Source: DASWJZ01 sp038211615 (GTDB lineage: Bacteria; Pseudomonadota; Alphaproteobacteria; Rhizobiales; Afifellaceae). From it: a stretch of DNA of 64,000 nucleotides. The notes beneath the pieces are model-generated. The model was not told the DNA's origin. It ran no database searches and saw nothing but the letters and a program-made list of their open reading frames with translations. Numbering within the stretch: the first letter of the stretch is position 1; the number at the start of each line of letters is the position of its first letter. This document shows, piece after piece, positions 53,938-62,798 of this stretch. Location: contig JBBQVL010000009.1 of assembly GCA_038211615.1 (NCBI GenBank), forward strand, positions 19,409 through 83,408. The letters are read 5' to 3'. Position numbers and translations under genes: made by a program.

Positions 53938-55017
53938 ATGAAGCCCTCGTTCAGGATTGGTGACAAGGTTGTCAGCCACGACTCAGGCGCCTTTGTAATC
54001 GCCGAGCTCGGCCACAATCACCAGGGCGATATGGAGAAGTGCAAGGCGATGTTCCGCGCGGCGGCGGAATGCGGCGCCGACGCCGTGAAGCTGCAGAAGC
54101 GCGACAATCGCGCGCTCTTCACCGGCGAGATGTACGACAGCCTCTACAACAGCGAGAACGCCTACGCGGCAACCTACGGGGAGCATCGCGAGAAGCTGGA
54201 GTTTTCGCGGGATCAGTATCTGGAGCTGAAGGCGCTTGCCAAGAGCCTTGGCATCCTGTTCTTTTCCACGGCTTTCGACCGTCCCTCCGCCGACCTTTTG
54301 GCGGAGATCGACATGCCCGCCTTCAAGATCGCGTCGGGCGACCTGACCAACACGCCGCTGCTGAAGCACGTCGCGACGTTCGGAAAGCCGATGATCATCT
54401 CGACCGGCGGCGCCACGATGGAGGACGTCAGGCGCGCTCACGACGCGATCCTGCCGATCAATCCGAATTTCTGCATCCTGCAATGCACGTCCGGCTATCC
54501 CTCGCCGTATGAGGAATTGAACCTCCGTGTGATCGAGACGTTCGCCGAAGCATTTCCGGATGTGGTGATCGGCTTCTCCGGTCACGATGCCGGCATTTCC
54601 ATGCCGCTCGTCGCCTACATGCTCGGCGCGCGCGTCTTCGAGAAGCACTTCACGCTGAACCGCACCTGGAAGGGCACCGACCAGGCGTTCAGCCTCGAGC
54701 CGGCTGGCATGCGCCGCGTCGTCCGCGACCTGCAGCGCACGGTCCAGGCGCTCGGCAACGGCGAGAAGAAGCCCTACGATTCGGAAGTGAAGCCGCTCAA
54801 CAAGATGACGAAGCGGATGGTCGCGGCGCGCGACCTGCCCGCCGGCCAAGTCCTGACGGAAGCGGACATCGATTTTCGCATACCGGTCGAATCGAAGATC
54901 ACGGCGAACGCGCTGCAGCCTTTCTGGCTGGATCATTTCGTCGGCAAGCCGTTGAAGGTGGCGGTGAAGACCGACGCGATCATCGGTTTCGCGGAGATCG
55001 GCGAAAGCCGGGCCTAG
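53938..55017 (+). CDS. Nonulosonate-type synthase, NeuB/PseI/LegI family
   Basis: A 359-residue enzyme condensing phosphoenolpyruvate with a hexose-type aldose to give a 2-keto acidic sugar. The TIM barrel carries IAELGHNHQGDMEKC, ADAVKLQKRDN, FKIASGDLTNTPLLKHVA and ISTGGATMEDV, with QCTSGYPSPYEELNL and GFSGHD following. A C-terminal SAF domain (about residues 290-357, RMVAARDLPAGQVL) is the antifreeze-like domain of NeuB. It is five bases before the SDR gene. The preceding aldose-forming genes are not in the window. Confidence 0.92.
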   Translation: MKPSFRIGDKVVSHDSGAFVIAELGHNHQGDMEKCKAMFRAAAECGADAVKLQKRDNRALFTGEMYDSLYNSENAYAATYGEHREKLEFSRDQYLELKALAKSLGILFFSTAFDRPSADLLAEIDMPAFKIASGDLTNTPLLKHVATFGKPMIISTGGATMEDVRRAHDAILPINPNFCILQCTSGYPSPYEELNLRVIETFAEAFPDVVIGFSGHDAGISMPLVAYMLGARVFEKHFTLNRTWKGTDQAFSLEPAGMRRVVRDLQRTVQALGNGEKKPYDSEVKPLNKMTKRMVAARDLPAGQVLTEADIDFRIPVESKITANALQPFWLDHFVGKPLKVAVKTDAIIGFAEIGESRA

Positions 55018-55022
55018 AGCCG

Positions 55023-55835
55023 ATGGCGGCCGGATCGGATCTCGCCAATCGGGTCGTAGTCGTCACCGGCGGCCTCGGGCGGCTCGGCTCCTCGTTCGCG
55101 CGCGCCCTGGTTGCCGGCGGCGCGCGGGTGGCGGTGATCGACGCGAAGGTGGACCCGGAGCGGGGCGCGGAACTCTTTCCCGCTATCGGAGAGGACAGGC
55201 TCAGAATCTACCAGGCCGACGTCACCTCGCGCGCCGCGCTTGAAGATCTGCGTGAGAAGATCGAGAGCACCTGGGGCGCGGTCTTCGGCCTCGTCAACAA
55301 TGCCGCGATCGATGCGCCGCCCGATGCGCCGGCGGGTGAGAACGGACCCTTCGAGGACTATCCGGAGGCATCGTTTGACCGGATGATGGACGTCAACGTG
55401 AAGGGCGTCTTTCTCTGCTGCCAGGTGTTCGGCGGCGGCATGGCCGCTCTCGGGGCCGGCTCCATCGTCAACATCGGCTCGATCTACGGCATCCTCTCGC
55501 CCGACCAGGCGCTCTACCAGTATCGGCGCGACCGCGGCGAGACATTCTTCAAGCCGGTCGCCTATTCGGTCTCGAAGTCGGCGCTGATGAACCTCACGCG
55601 CTACCTTGCGGTCTACTGGGGACGCGCTGGCGTGCGGGTCAACACGCTTGTCTTCGCCGGCGTGTTCGCCAACCAGGCTCCGGAATTCCTCAAGGCCTAC
55701 CTGCCCAAGGTGCCGCTCGGCCGCATGGCCGATCCCGCCGACTACGACGGCCCCGTCGTGTTCCTGATGTCCGACGCGTCGCGCTACATGACCGGCTCCA
55801 GCATGGTCGTGGACGGCGGCTTTTCGGCGATGTGA
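55023..55835 (+). CDS. SDR-family oxidoreductase, PtmA-like
   Basis: A 270-residue SDR. Cofactor loop TGGLGRLGSSFA, NNAA, catalytic Ser in NIGSIYGILSP and YxxxK as YSVSK are all intact. The long insert between Ser and Tyr (QYRRDRGETFFKP) is characteristic of the PtmA-type SDRs that accompany nonulosonic-acid genes. It lies between the NeuB-like and aldehyde dehydrogenase genes. It probably adjusts the oxidation state of the acidic sugar or its precursor. Confidence 0.87.
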   Translation: MAAGSDLANRVVVVTGGLGRLGSSFARALVAGGARVAVIDAKVDPERGAELFPAIGEDRLRIYQADVTSRAALEDLREKIESTWGAVFGLVNNAAIDAPPDAPAGENGPFEDYPEASFDRMMDVNVKGVFLCCQVFGGGMAALGAGSIVNIGSIYGILSPDQALYQYRRDRGETFFKPVAYSVSKSALMNLTRYLAVYWGRAGVRVNTLVFAGVFANQAPEFLKAYLPKVPLGRMADPADYDGPVVFLMSDASRYMTGSSMVVDGGFSAM

Positions 55836-55843
55836 GGCTGGGC

Positions 55844-57328
55844 ATGGCGGCGCTCTATCCGAGTTTCGTCGGCAACCGCATCGCCGGCGCCGAGCGAACG
55901 ACCGAGTCGGGCGGCACGATCGACGTGCTCGCGCCGCACACGGGCCAGCGGATCGCGCTGCTGGCGCGTTCTGGTGTCGGAGACGTCAATGCGGCGGTCG
56001 CCGCGGCGCGCGCCGCGCAGCCGGACTGGGCGGCGACCCCGGGCGTGCGGCGTGGTGATATTCTCCACGCGGTCGCCAATGCATTGGAGAACCGCAAGGA
56101 CGAGCTCGCGGCAATCGTGGCGCTCGAAGCCGGCAAGCGGAAGAGCGACGCGCTCGGCGAGGCGGGAGCAGCCATTCAATGTGCGCGCTTCTTCGCCGGG
56201 GAGGGACAGCGGCTCTTCGGACGCACCATGACGAGCGGTACGCCGCATCGCTGGGCCATGACGCGCCGCTACCCCTGCGGTATCGCGGCGCTGATCATCG
56301 CGGCCAACACGCCCGCGCCGAACTTTGCCTGGAAGGTGTTTCCGGCGCTGATCTGCGGCAACGCGGTGGTGCTGAAGCCGGCCGAGCACACACCCGCGTC
56401 CGCGGCGTTCATGGCGCGCATCGCGGAGGAGGCGGGGCTGCCGCCGGGGCTCGTCAATGTCGTCCAGGGGCTCGGCGCCGAAGTCGGCCCGCCGCTCGTG
56501 GAGCACGAAGGCGTCGACGTGGTCTCTTTCACCGGGTCGACGCGGGTTGGGCGGGAGATCGCCGAGAAAGCCGGCGTGCGCCTGAAGAAGCTGTCGCTCG
56601 AGCTTGGCGGCAAGAACGCGCTGGTCGTGTGCGACGACGCCGACCTCGACAACGCGGTGCACTGGGCGCGGCTCGCGTCCTTCTCCAATGCCGGCCAGCG
56701 CTGCGCTGCCTCCAGCCGGATCATCATCTTCGATCGTGTCTACGACGCCTTCGTGGAGAAATTCCTGGCGGCGACCGCGGCGCTGAAGCTCGGAGTCGAC
56801 GAGGATTGCGACCTCGGCCCGGTGATCAGCGCGCGGCAGCTGACGAACATGATCGCCGCCGTCAACGCGGCGGTCTCCGGCGGCGCAAGGCTGCGGGCGG
56901 GCGGACGGCGGGCGGACGGGGAGGGCCTCGCCGGGGGCTTCTATATGCAGCCCGCGGTGCTGGAGGATGCGCAGCCCGGCGCAGATATTTCCCGCACCGA
57001 GCTCTTTGGACCCGTGGCGGCGCTGTATCGCGTCTCCGGATTCGAAGCGGCGGTCGCACTCGCCAACGATTCGCCCTACGGGCTCACCGCCTCGATCCAC
57101 ACGCGCGACATCGATCGCGCGCTGGTCTTCGCAGACCGCATCCAGACGGGCGTCGTCGTCGTCAACGCCGGGACGCACGGCTCGGAGCCGCACATGCCCT
57201 TTGGTGGAACCAGGGCATCCGGAAACGGCAGCCGCGAACCCGGCACCGAGGCGCTCGACGTCTATTCGGATCTGCGCGACGTGTACATCAACGTCCGACC
57301 GGGGGAGACCGGTAGATCAATAATCTAA
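55844..57328 (+). CDS. Aldehyde dehydrogenase of the acidic-sugar operon
   Basis: A 494-residue ALDH from the ATG at 55844, with GAGG seven bases upstream; a GTG at 55832 overlapping the SDR stop would add four residues. IIAANTPAPNFAWK, KPAEHTPAS, general base LELGGKNALVV, nucleophile NAGQRCAASSR and LFGPVAALYRV are present. It is coupled to the SDR gene. A role in making or salvaging a precursor of the acidic sugar is inferred. A diverged copy of its 3' end lies at 60326-60545. Confidence 0.88.
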   Translation: MAALYPSFVGNRIAGAERTTESGGTIDVLAPHTGQRIALLARSGVGDVNAAVAAARAAQPDWAATPGVRRGDILHAVANALENRKDELAAIVALEAGKRKSDALGEAGAAIQCARFFAGEGQRLFGRTMTSGTPHRWAMTRRYPCGIAALIIAANTPAPNFAWKVFPALICGNAVVLKPAEHTPASAAFMARIAEEAGLPPGLVNVVQGLGAEVGPPLVEHEGVDVVSFTGSTRVGREIAEKAGVRLKKLSLELGGKNALVVCDDADLDNAVHWARLASFSNAGQRCAASSRIIIFDRVYDAFVEKFLAATAALKLGVDEDCDLGPVISARQLTNMIAAVNAAVSGGARLRAGGRRADGEGLAGGFYMQPAVLEDAQPGADISRTELFGPVAALYRVSGFEAAVALANDSPYGLTASIHTRDIDRALVFADRIQTGVVVVNAGTHGSEPHMPFGGTRASGNGSREPGTEALDVYSDLRDVYINVRPGETGRSII

Positions 57329-57515
57329 TGTGCCACACCTGCGACGGGACTGCCGAAACAGTCAGTCCCCAAGACGAGTAGGGTCCTAAGTCTCCCGATT
57401 CCTTGGCGATGCTGCCTGATCAATGGCGACAATCGTCGTCGCCCTCTCTCCGGTTGCGAGAGCCAGCAGAGCATTTTCGCAGACGAACGGCCAATGTCCA
57501 CGGCCGCGGTGGCGC

Positions 57516-58454
57516 TCAGATCTTCGGAGGAACGGACCCTTGATGAAACCGCTTCTTGATGGCGGTTCGATAGCGCAGTGGAATGACTTTCTTCACTTTG
57601 CGCCAGGACCAACGGCGGATATCCCACGCGTCCTCCAGCGCCCTGGCTGCTCTCATGTTTTCTTGTCGCATTTGAAACAGGGCGCGCCGAGCTGACGCCA
57701 ACTGATCTAGCGAAGCCTCCATCCGTCGAAGGTTATCAATTCGCTCGCGGTAGAGCTCAAGCGGCGTAATCTGAGGCAATCTCGCTGGAGATTCCAACCG
57801 AGTGGCGAACAAGGACCTCGCCCTGTCGTAAAGCTCAATGTCCAGAGCATTGGCCTCGCGCACTATCTCGATCGTCTCCGTTGATGGGATCGATCGAGGC
57901 ACAGGGTTGTGCCTGCGCCTCGGGGCTCTAAAGGGGAGGCCGATCTGTCCGCCAAGTTGCATAAGCCCATCGTCGAGCCGGTCGGTGAAGGTAACGATCA
58001 CATTCTCCTGGCAAAGGTTCTGCCACGCCCGCTCCAGAAGCGCGGCGTCTGGAGGCCCTGCGCTGGGCGGTGCTCCTCCAATTTGCCTGACCTGCCCGTT
58101 CGAAAGTCCCTTCGTCGCGGGATTCCTGGCCAGCAGCCGATCCACTGGCGTCGCAGACCACAAGCGATTTTGCTTGTGTCCCTTTTGAGCCACCACGTAG
58201 TCGTAGAGAGATAAAGCGCGTTCGATCGGATCACGCATGACAACGAAGTACATGTGCTCGCGTTCGAAGGATTCATGCAGCCCCCAATCAAAATGGCCGC
58301 TGACGCCGACAGTCGGATTTGCCATCCTTGGGTCCGCTTTGACCTGGGCCACGGATCTGAACTTGACGAAATTTTCCGCCGTGAATTCCCTGCCGAGCAT
58401 CTTATTGACGGTAGTGCCGCCGGTTCTCGGCACGTGCAGGTGGAATAGGATCAT
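57516..58454 (-). CDS. Sulfotransferase-family protein, paralogue A
   Basis: 312 residues starting MILFHLHVPRTGGTTVNKML, with the PAPS 5'-phosphosulfate loop at the extreme N-terminus. VVMRDPIERALSLYDYVV is the 3'-phosphate site. The C-terminal third is helical and basic (KKVIPLRYRTAIKKRF). It is tail-to-tail with the aldehyde dehydrogenase gene, the same arrangement as the homologue at 60604 beside the ALDH remnant. Probable glycan sulfation. Confidence 0.82.
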   Translation of the reverse strand: MILFHLHVPRTGGTTVNKMLGREFTAENFVKFRSVAQVKADPRMANPTVGVSGHFDWGLHESFEREHMYFVVMRDPIERALSLYDYVVAQKGHKQNRLWSATPVDRLLARNPATKGLSNGQVRQIGGAPPSAGPPDAALLERAWQNLCQENVIVTFTDRLDDGLMQLGGQIGLPFRAPRRRHNPVPRSIPSTETIEIVREANALDIELYDRARSLFATRLESPARLPQITPLELYRERIDNLRRMEASLDQLASARRALFQMRQENMRAARALEDAWDIRRWSWRKVKKVIPLRYRTAIKKRFHQGSVPPKI

Positions 58455-58727
58455 CGATTTACCATTGAATATTACTGCCGCAATAGCCGCTCCGAAGGAG
58501 AGCTGCGGGGGTTCTTAGCCACCACGAAGTCTGATCGCTAGCCTGACCTTCAGAAAGGACGCTTTTAGCGCCCCGAAGCTTTGCTGCGTATGGGCGTCAG
58601 GTATCTCATTTCCTTCCCTGCCCGATTGCCAGTGCTATCGTGCGGGGCATCCGTCCCACCTCTCAACGGCCACTCGCGGAGCTTGAAATCTGTCCGCACG
58701 CGCCTGGTCAAGGTTTGCGCTCACGCA

Positions 58728-59333
58728 TCAAACGGGCAGTTCCGGACTATATCCCAATCGGGAAAATTCGTAGTCGTAGTGTTTCAAGACGAAATCGATG
58801 CACTCCTGATCGTAATATTCGCGCAAGTCGTAGATAGGGGAAGCGCCTACCACTTCCAGTTTTCCTGCGTCGATCGGCACATCCCAGCGTGAAAACAGCT
58901 CTAACAAATTTGCCCTTAATCCCTCGTAGCGGATGACTTCGTCGACCGCGAGCTTCCCGGCTCCATCGCCCGCGTAGAAGCCAATGCTGCTGCACATGAT
59001 GTTGTCCGGACGGATGTCGCGAAGAAGGTGGGTCTTGAAATCGCGAGTCCCCGGCGTCCGGGCCAGACGCCAGTGGTAGTACGAGATGAGCCGAGTGAAC
59101 GGGTTTCGGACGACCGTGAACTTGCGGATCGTATTCCAGTCGATTCCCAGGCGCTCGACGTGTGGCCGCGCCTCGGCTGGCGGAATATGCTTGTAGAAGG
59201 GCGTTGCCTCGGTGACTTGATCCTTCCCGACCTCGCGAATGTCACAGTAGCTGAGGATGAGCTGACGGATCGCCCGACTGCCGGTCCTCGGATTCCTGAA
59301 GAATGCGAAGCCGAGATCGCGCGACAGGAACAC
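58728..59333 (-). CDS. Small sulfotransferase-family protein
   Basis: 201 residues. GFAFFRNPRTGSRAIRQLI gives the PAPS loop and KFTVVRNPFTRLISYYHWRL the 3'-phosphate motif, as in the Sulfotransfer_2-type fold. It is short for the family, but both cofactor sites are present. It lies two bases after the PhyH-like gene, so the two are probably co-transcribed. The 272 bases between it and the previous sulfotransferase contain no gene I can support. Confidence 0.8.
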   Translation of the reverse strand: MFLSRDLGFAFFRNPRTGSRAIRQLILSYCDIREVGKDQVTEATPFYKHIPPAEARPHVERLGIDWNTIRKFTVVRNPFTRLISYYHWRLARTPGTRDFKTHLLRDIRPDNIMCSSIGFYAGDGAGKLAVDEVIRYEGLRANLLELFSRWDVPIDAGKLEVVGASPIYDLREYYDQECIDFVLKHYDYEFSRLGYSPELPV

Positions 59334-59335
59334 GA

Positions 59336-60196
59336 TCAGCCGGTCTTGCTTGCGAAAAAACGCCCGAAGTGCTTCCGCAAATAGGCGGCAATCACCTCGT
59401 CGTCATTCGGAATACTGTCGGGTGCAGTGCGGGGCCAATTGACCGGTTGCAGGGGCGGTACACCGTAGCCGAGGATACGCTTCCCCTTTTCATCAATGTC
59501 GTTCAGCCATCCGATATTGACGTAGATCGGTTCGCCGACGCTCGGCCCCTTGTTCACCTGGAAGTGGAACGACTGGCGGGCCTGGCCAGGATTCTCCATG
59601 GGACGAGCACGGTGAAGGAGACGGCCATTATAGATGACATACGAACCTTTCGGCATCGGAAAACGTCGAATCGTCTCCGTAGCCACCAGTCTTGCGTCAT
59701 TCTCCTCCGAGCCTTTGGTGTCCTCGTTCCAAGTCTGCGAGCCTTCGACGACCTCGAACGCCCCGTCGTCCACGTCGCACATGTAGAAGATGAAGCCCAA
59801 TCCGTCGATGCTCCCGTCGGCCGAGGGCTTCTTGCCGATATCGCTGTGGAACTTCATGTACTGTCCATAGCGAGTCTCGTAGATGCGCTTGCCGACGACG
59901 CGGTAGGTATCCCCGAGAAGCGCGTCGCAAATGCTGGTGACCCGCTGGCTGGCCACGAGATTGAAGGCCAAGCGGCTGAGCGCCATGAAATTGTTCTGGT
60001 ACGTCTGCCGTGCTGCAACCACCGGCCGAAGCTCGTTGGTGTTCACACGGAAATCCAGTCCTCCGATATCCTGAAGGATAAGATCGATCACATCCGATCG
60101 CACAGCCCGCTCGCAGGAGTAGATTCCTCGAGTTCGGATTTCGTTCGCTATCTCGGAGGCGGGCGTCGTTAAGAAATGCTCGGAAAAAATATCCAT
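59336..60196 (-). CDS. Phytanoyl-CoA dioxygenase (PhyH)-like Fe(II)/2-oxoglutarate oxygenase
   Basis: 286 residues in a double-stranded beta-helix fold. The iron triad is His117-x-Asp119 in YMKFHSDIGK and His195 in GRLLHRARPM, with nearby Arg residues for 2-oxoglutarate. It hydroxylates a small or polymer-bound substrate. It is coupled to the small sulfotransferase gene downstream, so it could create the hydroxyl group that is then sulfated; this link is inference. Confidence 0.82.
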   Translation of the reverse strand: MDIFSEHFLTTPASEIANEIRTRGIYSCERAVRSDVIDLILQDIGGLDFRVNTNELRPVVAARQTYQNNFMALSRLAFNLVASQRVTSICDALLGDTYRVVGKRIYETRYGQYMKFHSDIGKKPSADGSIDGLGFIFYMCDVDDGAFEVVEGSQTWNEDTKGSEENDARLVATETIRRFPMPKGSYVIYNGRLLHRARPMENPGQARQSFHFQVNKGPSVGEPIYVNIGWLNDIDEKGKRILGYGVPPLQPVNWPRTAPDSIPNDDEVIAAYLRKHFGRFFASKTG

Positions 60197-60325
60197 AGTG
60201 CGCTTTCCCCCCTCACTTCAGAGTGGGATATTCGACAGGCGGCACGTAGGCAAGACACGTACTGGGGCCGGATGGGTGTTTGGCGGCCGGATTCTGAGGC
60301 GCGGCGAACGCCTTCAAACGCCGGC

Positions 60326-60545
60326 GGCGTCTTGATCCGGTGTCGGACAGGAACCTGCCGCGGGCCTGAAAAACACGCTGCGTCAGACGGTCGTCGTCGT
60401 GATTGACGCCGGCACGGGGCTCGGAACCGCACACGTTTCGGTGGAACCAGCGCGTTCGGAAACGGCAGCCCCGAACCCGGCGTCGAGACGCTCGACATCT
60501 ATTCGGATCTGCGCGGGGTCTACATCAATGTCGCCCGGGGAGACG
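60326..60545 (+). pseudogene. Remnant of an aldehyde dehydrogenase 3' end
   Basis: The stretch aligns with the last 200 or so bases of the aldehyde dehydrogenase at 55844-57328. Shared landmarks are GTCGTCGTCGT, GGTGGAACCAG, GGAAACGGCAGCC, CTATTCGGATCTGCGCG and CATCAA near the end. It carries substitutions and indels and has no start. It marks one end of a duplicated block that also includes the adjacent sulfotransferase. Confidence 0.8.
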
Positions 60546-60603
60546 CAATGGTAGTGGCAGGCGGCTCCCTGCGAAGCCGGCTAGAATTTTCAATGAAGGA
60601 CAA

Positions 60604-61449
60604 TCAGGGAGCGAGTTTCTTCACTTCTCGCAAGATCTTGCGCGGCCACTGCGCCGCCAACTTGGCGCGCAGCCGGCGGTTGGCTTCCTGTAGCCGCGCG
60701 ATTTCGTCTGCCCTCTCCTCAATCTCACGGATCCTGGCTACCCGCTCGTCATAAAGCTCGTGCGGCGAAGCATGCGGCAGCCGCGCCGGATTTTCGAGGC
60801 GCGTGGCGAAGGCCGCCCTGGCTCGCTCGTAGAGCTCGATGTCGAGCAAATTCCGCGCTCTGATCAGGGCGACAGTCTCCTCCCTCAAGAGGGAGCGGGC
60901 AGAGGCATTGTGCGCGCGTCTTATGTAGTCGAAACGGACTCCCGTATGGGCGCCGAGTTGCAGCAGGCCGTCGTTGAGCATGTCGGTGAAGGTGACAATG
61001 ACGTTATCCTGCGAGAGATTCAGCCACGCCTCCTCCATGCGGGCGGGAGACATCGGCTTGCTCCCGGTCCCGGCGACCTGCCGTGTCTGCCAGTTGGAAA
61101 GCTCGGCCGGGCATGACGGTTCTGCAAGAAACTTGTCGAGTGGCGTGCCTGACCAGAGGGCATTCTCTTTGTGGCGCTCGTGGCCGCGCACAAAGTCGTA
61201 ATGCGATGCGACGCGTTCGACAGGATCGCGCAAGACGATCAGGTAGAGATGGTCGCGGTTGAATCGCTTATGCAGTCCCCACCGAAAGTGGCCGCTGACG
61301 ATAACATTCTCCTGCGGCAGCTTCGGGTCCTGTTCGACCTGCTCGACTGACTCATAGGCAATGAAACGATCCGCGTGGGCGCCGGCCCTCAGGGCCTTCC
61401 GAAGAGAACTTCCACCTGTCCGCGGCACATGAAGATGGAATACGATCAT
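60604..61449 (-). CDS. Sulfotransferase-family protein, paralogue B
   Basis: 281 residues starting MIVFHLHVPRTGGSSLRKAL. It is homologous throughout to the protein at 57516: SGHFRWGLHKRFNRDHLYL, VLRDPVERVASHYDFV, DNVIVTFTD and LLDIELYERARAAFATRLENPARLP recur. Both PAPS sites are intact. It lies tail-to-tail with the ALDH remnant. It probably has a related but distinct acceptor. Confidence 0.83.
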   Translation of the reverse strand: MIVFHLHVPRTGGSSLRKALRAGAHADRFIAYESVEQVEQDPKLPQENVIVSGHFRWGLHKRFNRDHLYLIVLRDPVERVASHYDFVRGHERHKENALWSGTPLDKFLAEPSCPAELSNWQTRQVAGTGSKPMSPARMEEAWLNLSQDNVIVTFTDMLNDGLLQLGAHTGVRFDYIRRAHNASARSLLREETVALIRARNLLDIELYERARAAFATRLENPARLPHASPHELYDERVARIREIEERADEIARLQEANRRLRAKLAAQWPRKILREVKKLAP

Positions 61450-61727
61450 CAGCTTCCTGGCACGCCGTCTCCCTGAACAAAGGGCAGCACGCTTGCCACA
61501 AGTACCGCGGCGGCGCAACTGAACTGCGACCGGCTCGCACCGCGCGAACCGGGTGCCTTCTCTCCGTACAGTCGCCGGCGTGATTCGCGTGTCTGCAGGC
61601 GGCATGGTTCAGGAAAAGTGCGACGGGGCTCACGTCAGAAGGCGGCAGTAGAATATGACTATCTGCTCGTTCTGCTAATGATCGACCGCGGTTGCGGTTG
61701 GCGATTGATTCTCGGTATCAAGCATCG

Positions 61728-62750
61728 ATGATCTACTATCTCTGCACCTATCCGCGTTGCGGGAATTCGTTTCTGCAGCAGATTGTCCTTCAGAATCTGC
61801 TCCGCCTGCCAAGCCAGTTCGATGCCGGCGGTACCGTCGCTCAGAACTGGATCGAACAATGGGAATTCCGTTCCGAGCCGACGAAGGGCGAGGGCTGGCC
61901 GGACGGATTGCTGTGGAACGACTTCACCGCGACCTACCGGCGCAAGCGGGCGTCAAGCGAGCAGGTAAGGCCGGAGAATCGTTTCCGCGTGCTCTGCCCG
62001 CTTGGGCATCATCAGTTCAGCGAGGAAATGCGCGAGGCTCTCTCGCGTGAGCCGGGGCATTTCTTCATAAAAAGCCACCACCCGCCTTATGCGAGATACT
62101 TCTCCGGCGAGCACGTCGTCCAGGTGGTACGGCACCCGGGACCCGCGATCTGGTCCTATTACAGATACCTGCATCAGATCAGCCTGCAGAAGAAGAGGAA
62201 GGCTCTCGGTGTCGTGCTCGACGACGTCATCGACGGCAATGTGCTGTTTGGCGGATGGGGTGCGTATCACGCGCGATTCGTAAACGTGGAGAAGCAACTA
62301 GGCTCCCGCTTCCTCCGGTTCGACTATGAGGATCTATTGCGAGACGAAGCGGCTGCCGGCCGAAAGCTGGCGGATTTTTGCGGGCTGCAATATTACGCGA
62401 GCAAGAAGACGGATTTCGCCGCTTACGATCGCAAGATGGCGGGGTTTGGATCGCGCGGCACGAATGAGGGCTACGAGCAATATTTCTCGGCGCGGCAATT
62501 GAGCCTGCTCTGGGAGCGGCACGGGGAGCAGGCGTCGACCTTTGGCTACGCCCCACCCGATCTCGGCGCCTCATGCAGCGACGATCAGATAAGGCGGCTT
62601 TCCGAGCAGGTGCGCGCACTGTCGTCTTCCGTCGCGGAGGCGGACAAGAAGCCAGTGGCTGCCCTCTCGCCCCCGAAGCAGAACCGCCGGCGATCATTTG
62701 CCTCAAGATGGCGAAACTTCTTCGGCCCCCGTGGCATCAAGCCAACGTAA
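61728..62750 (+). CDS. Sulfotransferase-family protein
   Basis: 340 residues from the ATG at 61728. The PAPS loop is TYPRCGNSFLQQIVLQNL, FFIKSHHPPYARYF carries the conserved KxH-type segment, and VVRHPGPAIWSYYRYL is the 3'-phosphate site. LRFDYEDLLRDEAAAGRKLADFCGL matches the sulfotransferase domain 1 C-terminal region. The last 50 residues are Ser/Lys/Arg-rich. It is divergent from paralogue B, with 278 intergenic bases showing no gene. Confidence 0.82.
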   Translation: MIYYLCTYPRCGNSFLQQIVLQNLLRLPSQFDAGGTVAQNWIEQWEFRSEPTKGEGWPDGLLWNDFTATYRRKRASSEQVRPENRFRVLCPLGHHQFSEEMREALSREPGHFFIKSHHPPYARYFSGEHVVQVVRHPGPAIWSYYRYLHQISLQKKRKALGVVLDDVIDGNVLFGGWGAYHARFVNVEKQLGSRFLRFDYEDLLRDEAAAGRKLADFCGLQYYASKKTDFAAYDRKMAGFGSRGTNEGYEQYFSARQLSLLWERHGEQASTFGYAPPDLGASCSDDQIRRLSEQVRALSSSVAEADKKPVAALSPPKQNRRRSFASRWRNFFGPRGIKPT

Positions 62751-62798
62751 GGCCGGCTTCGGCGCCAGGCAGTCCACTGCCCAGGCCGTCGGGGCAGC

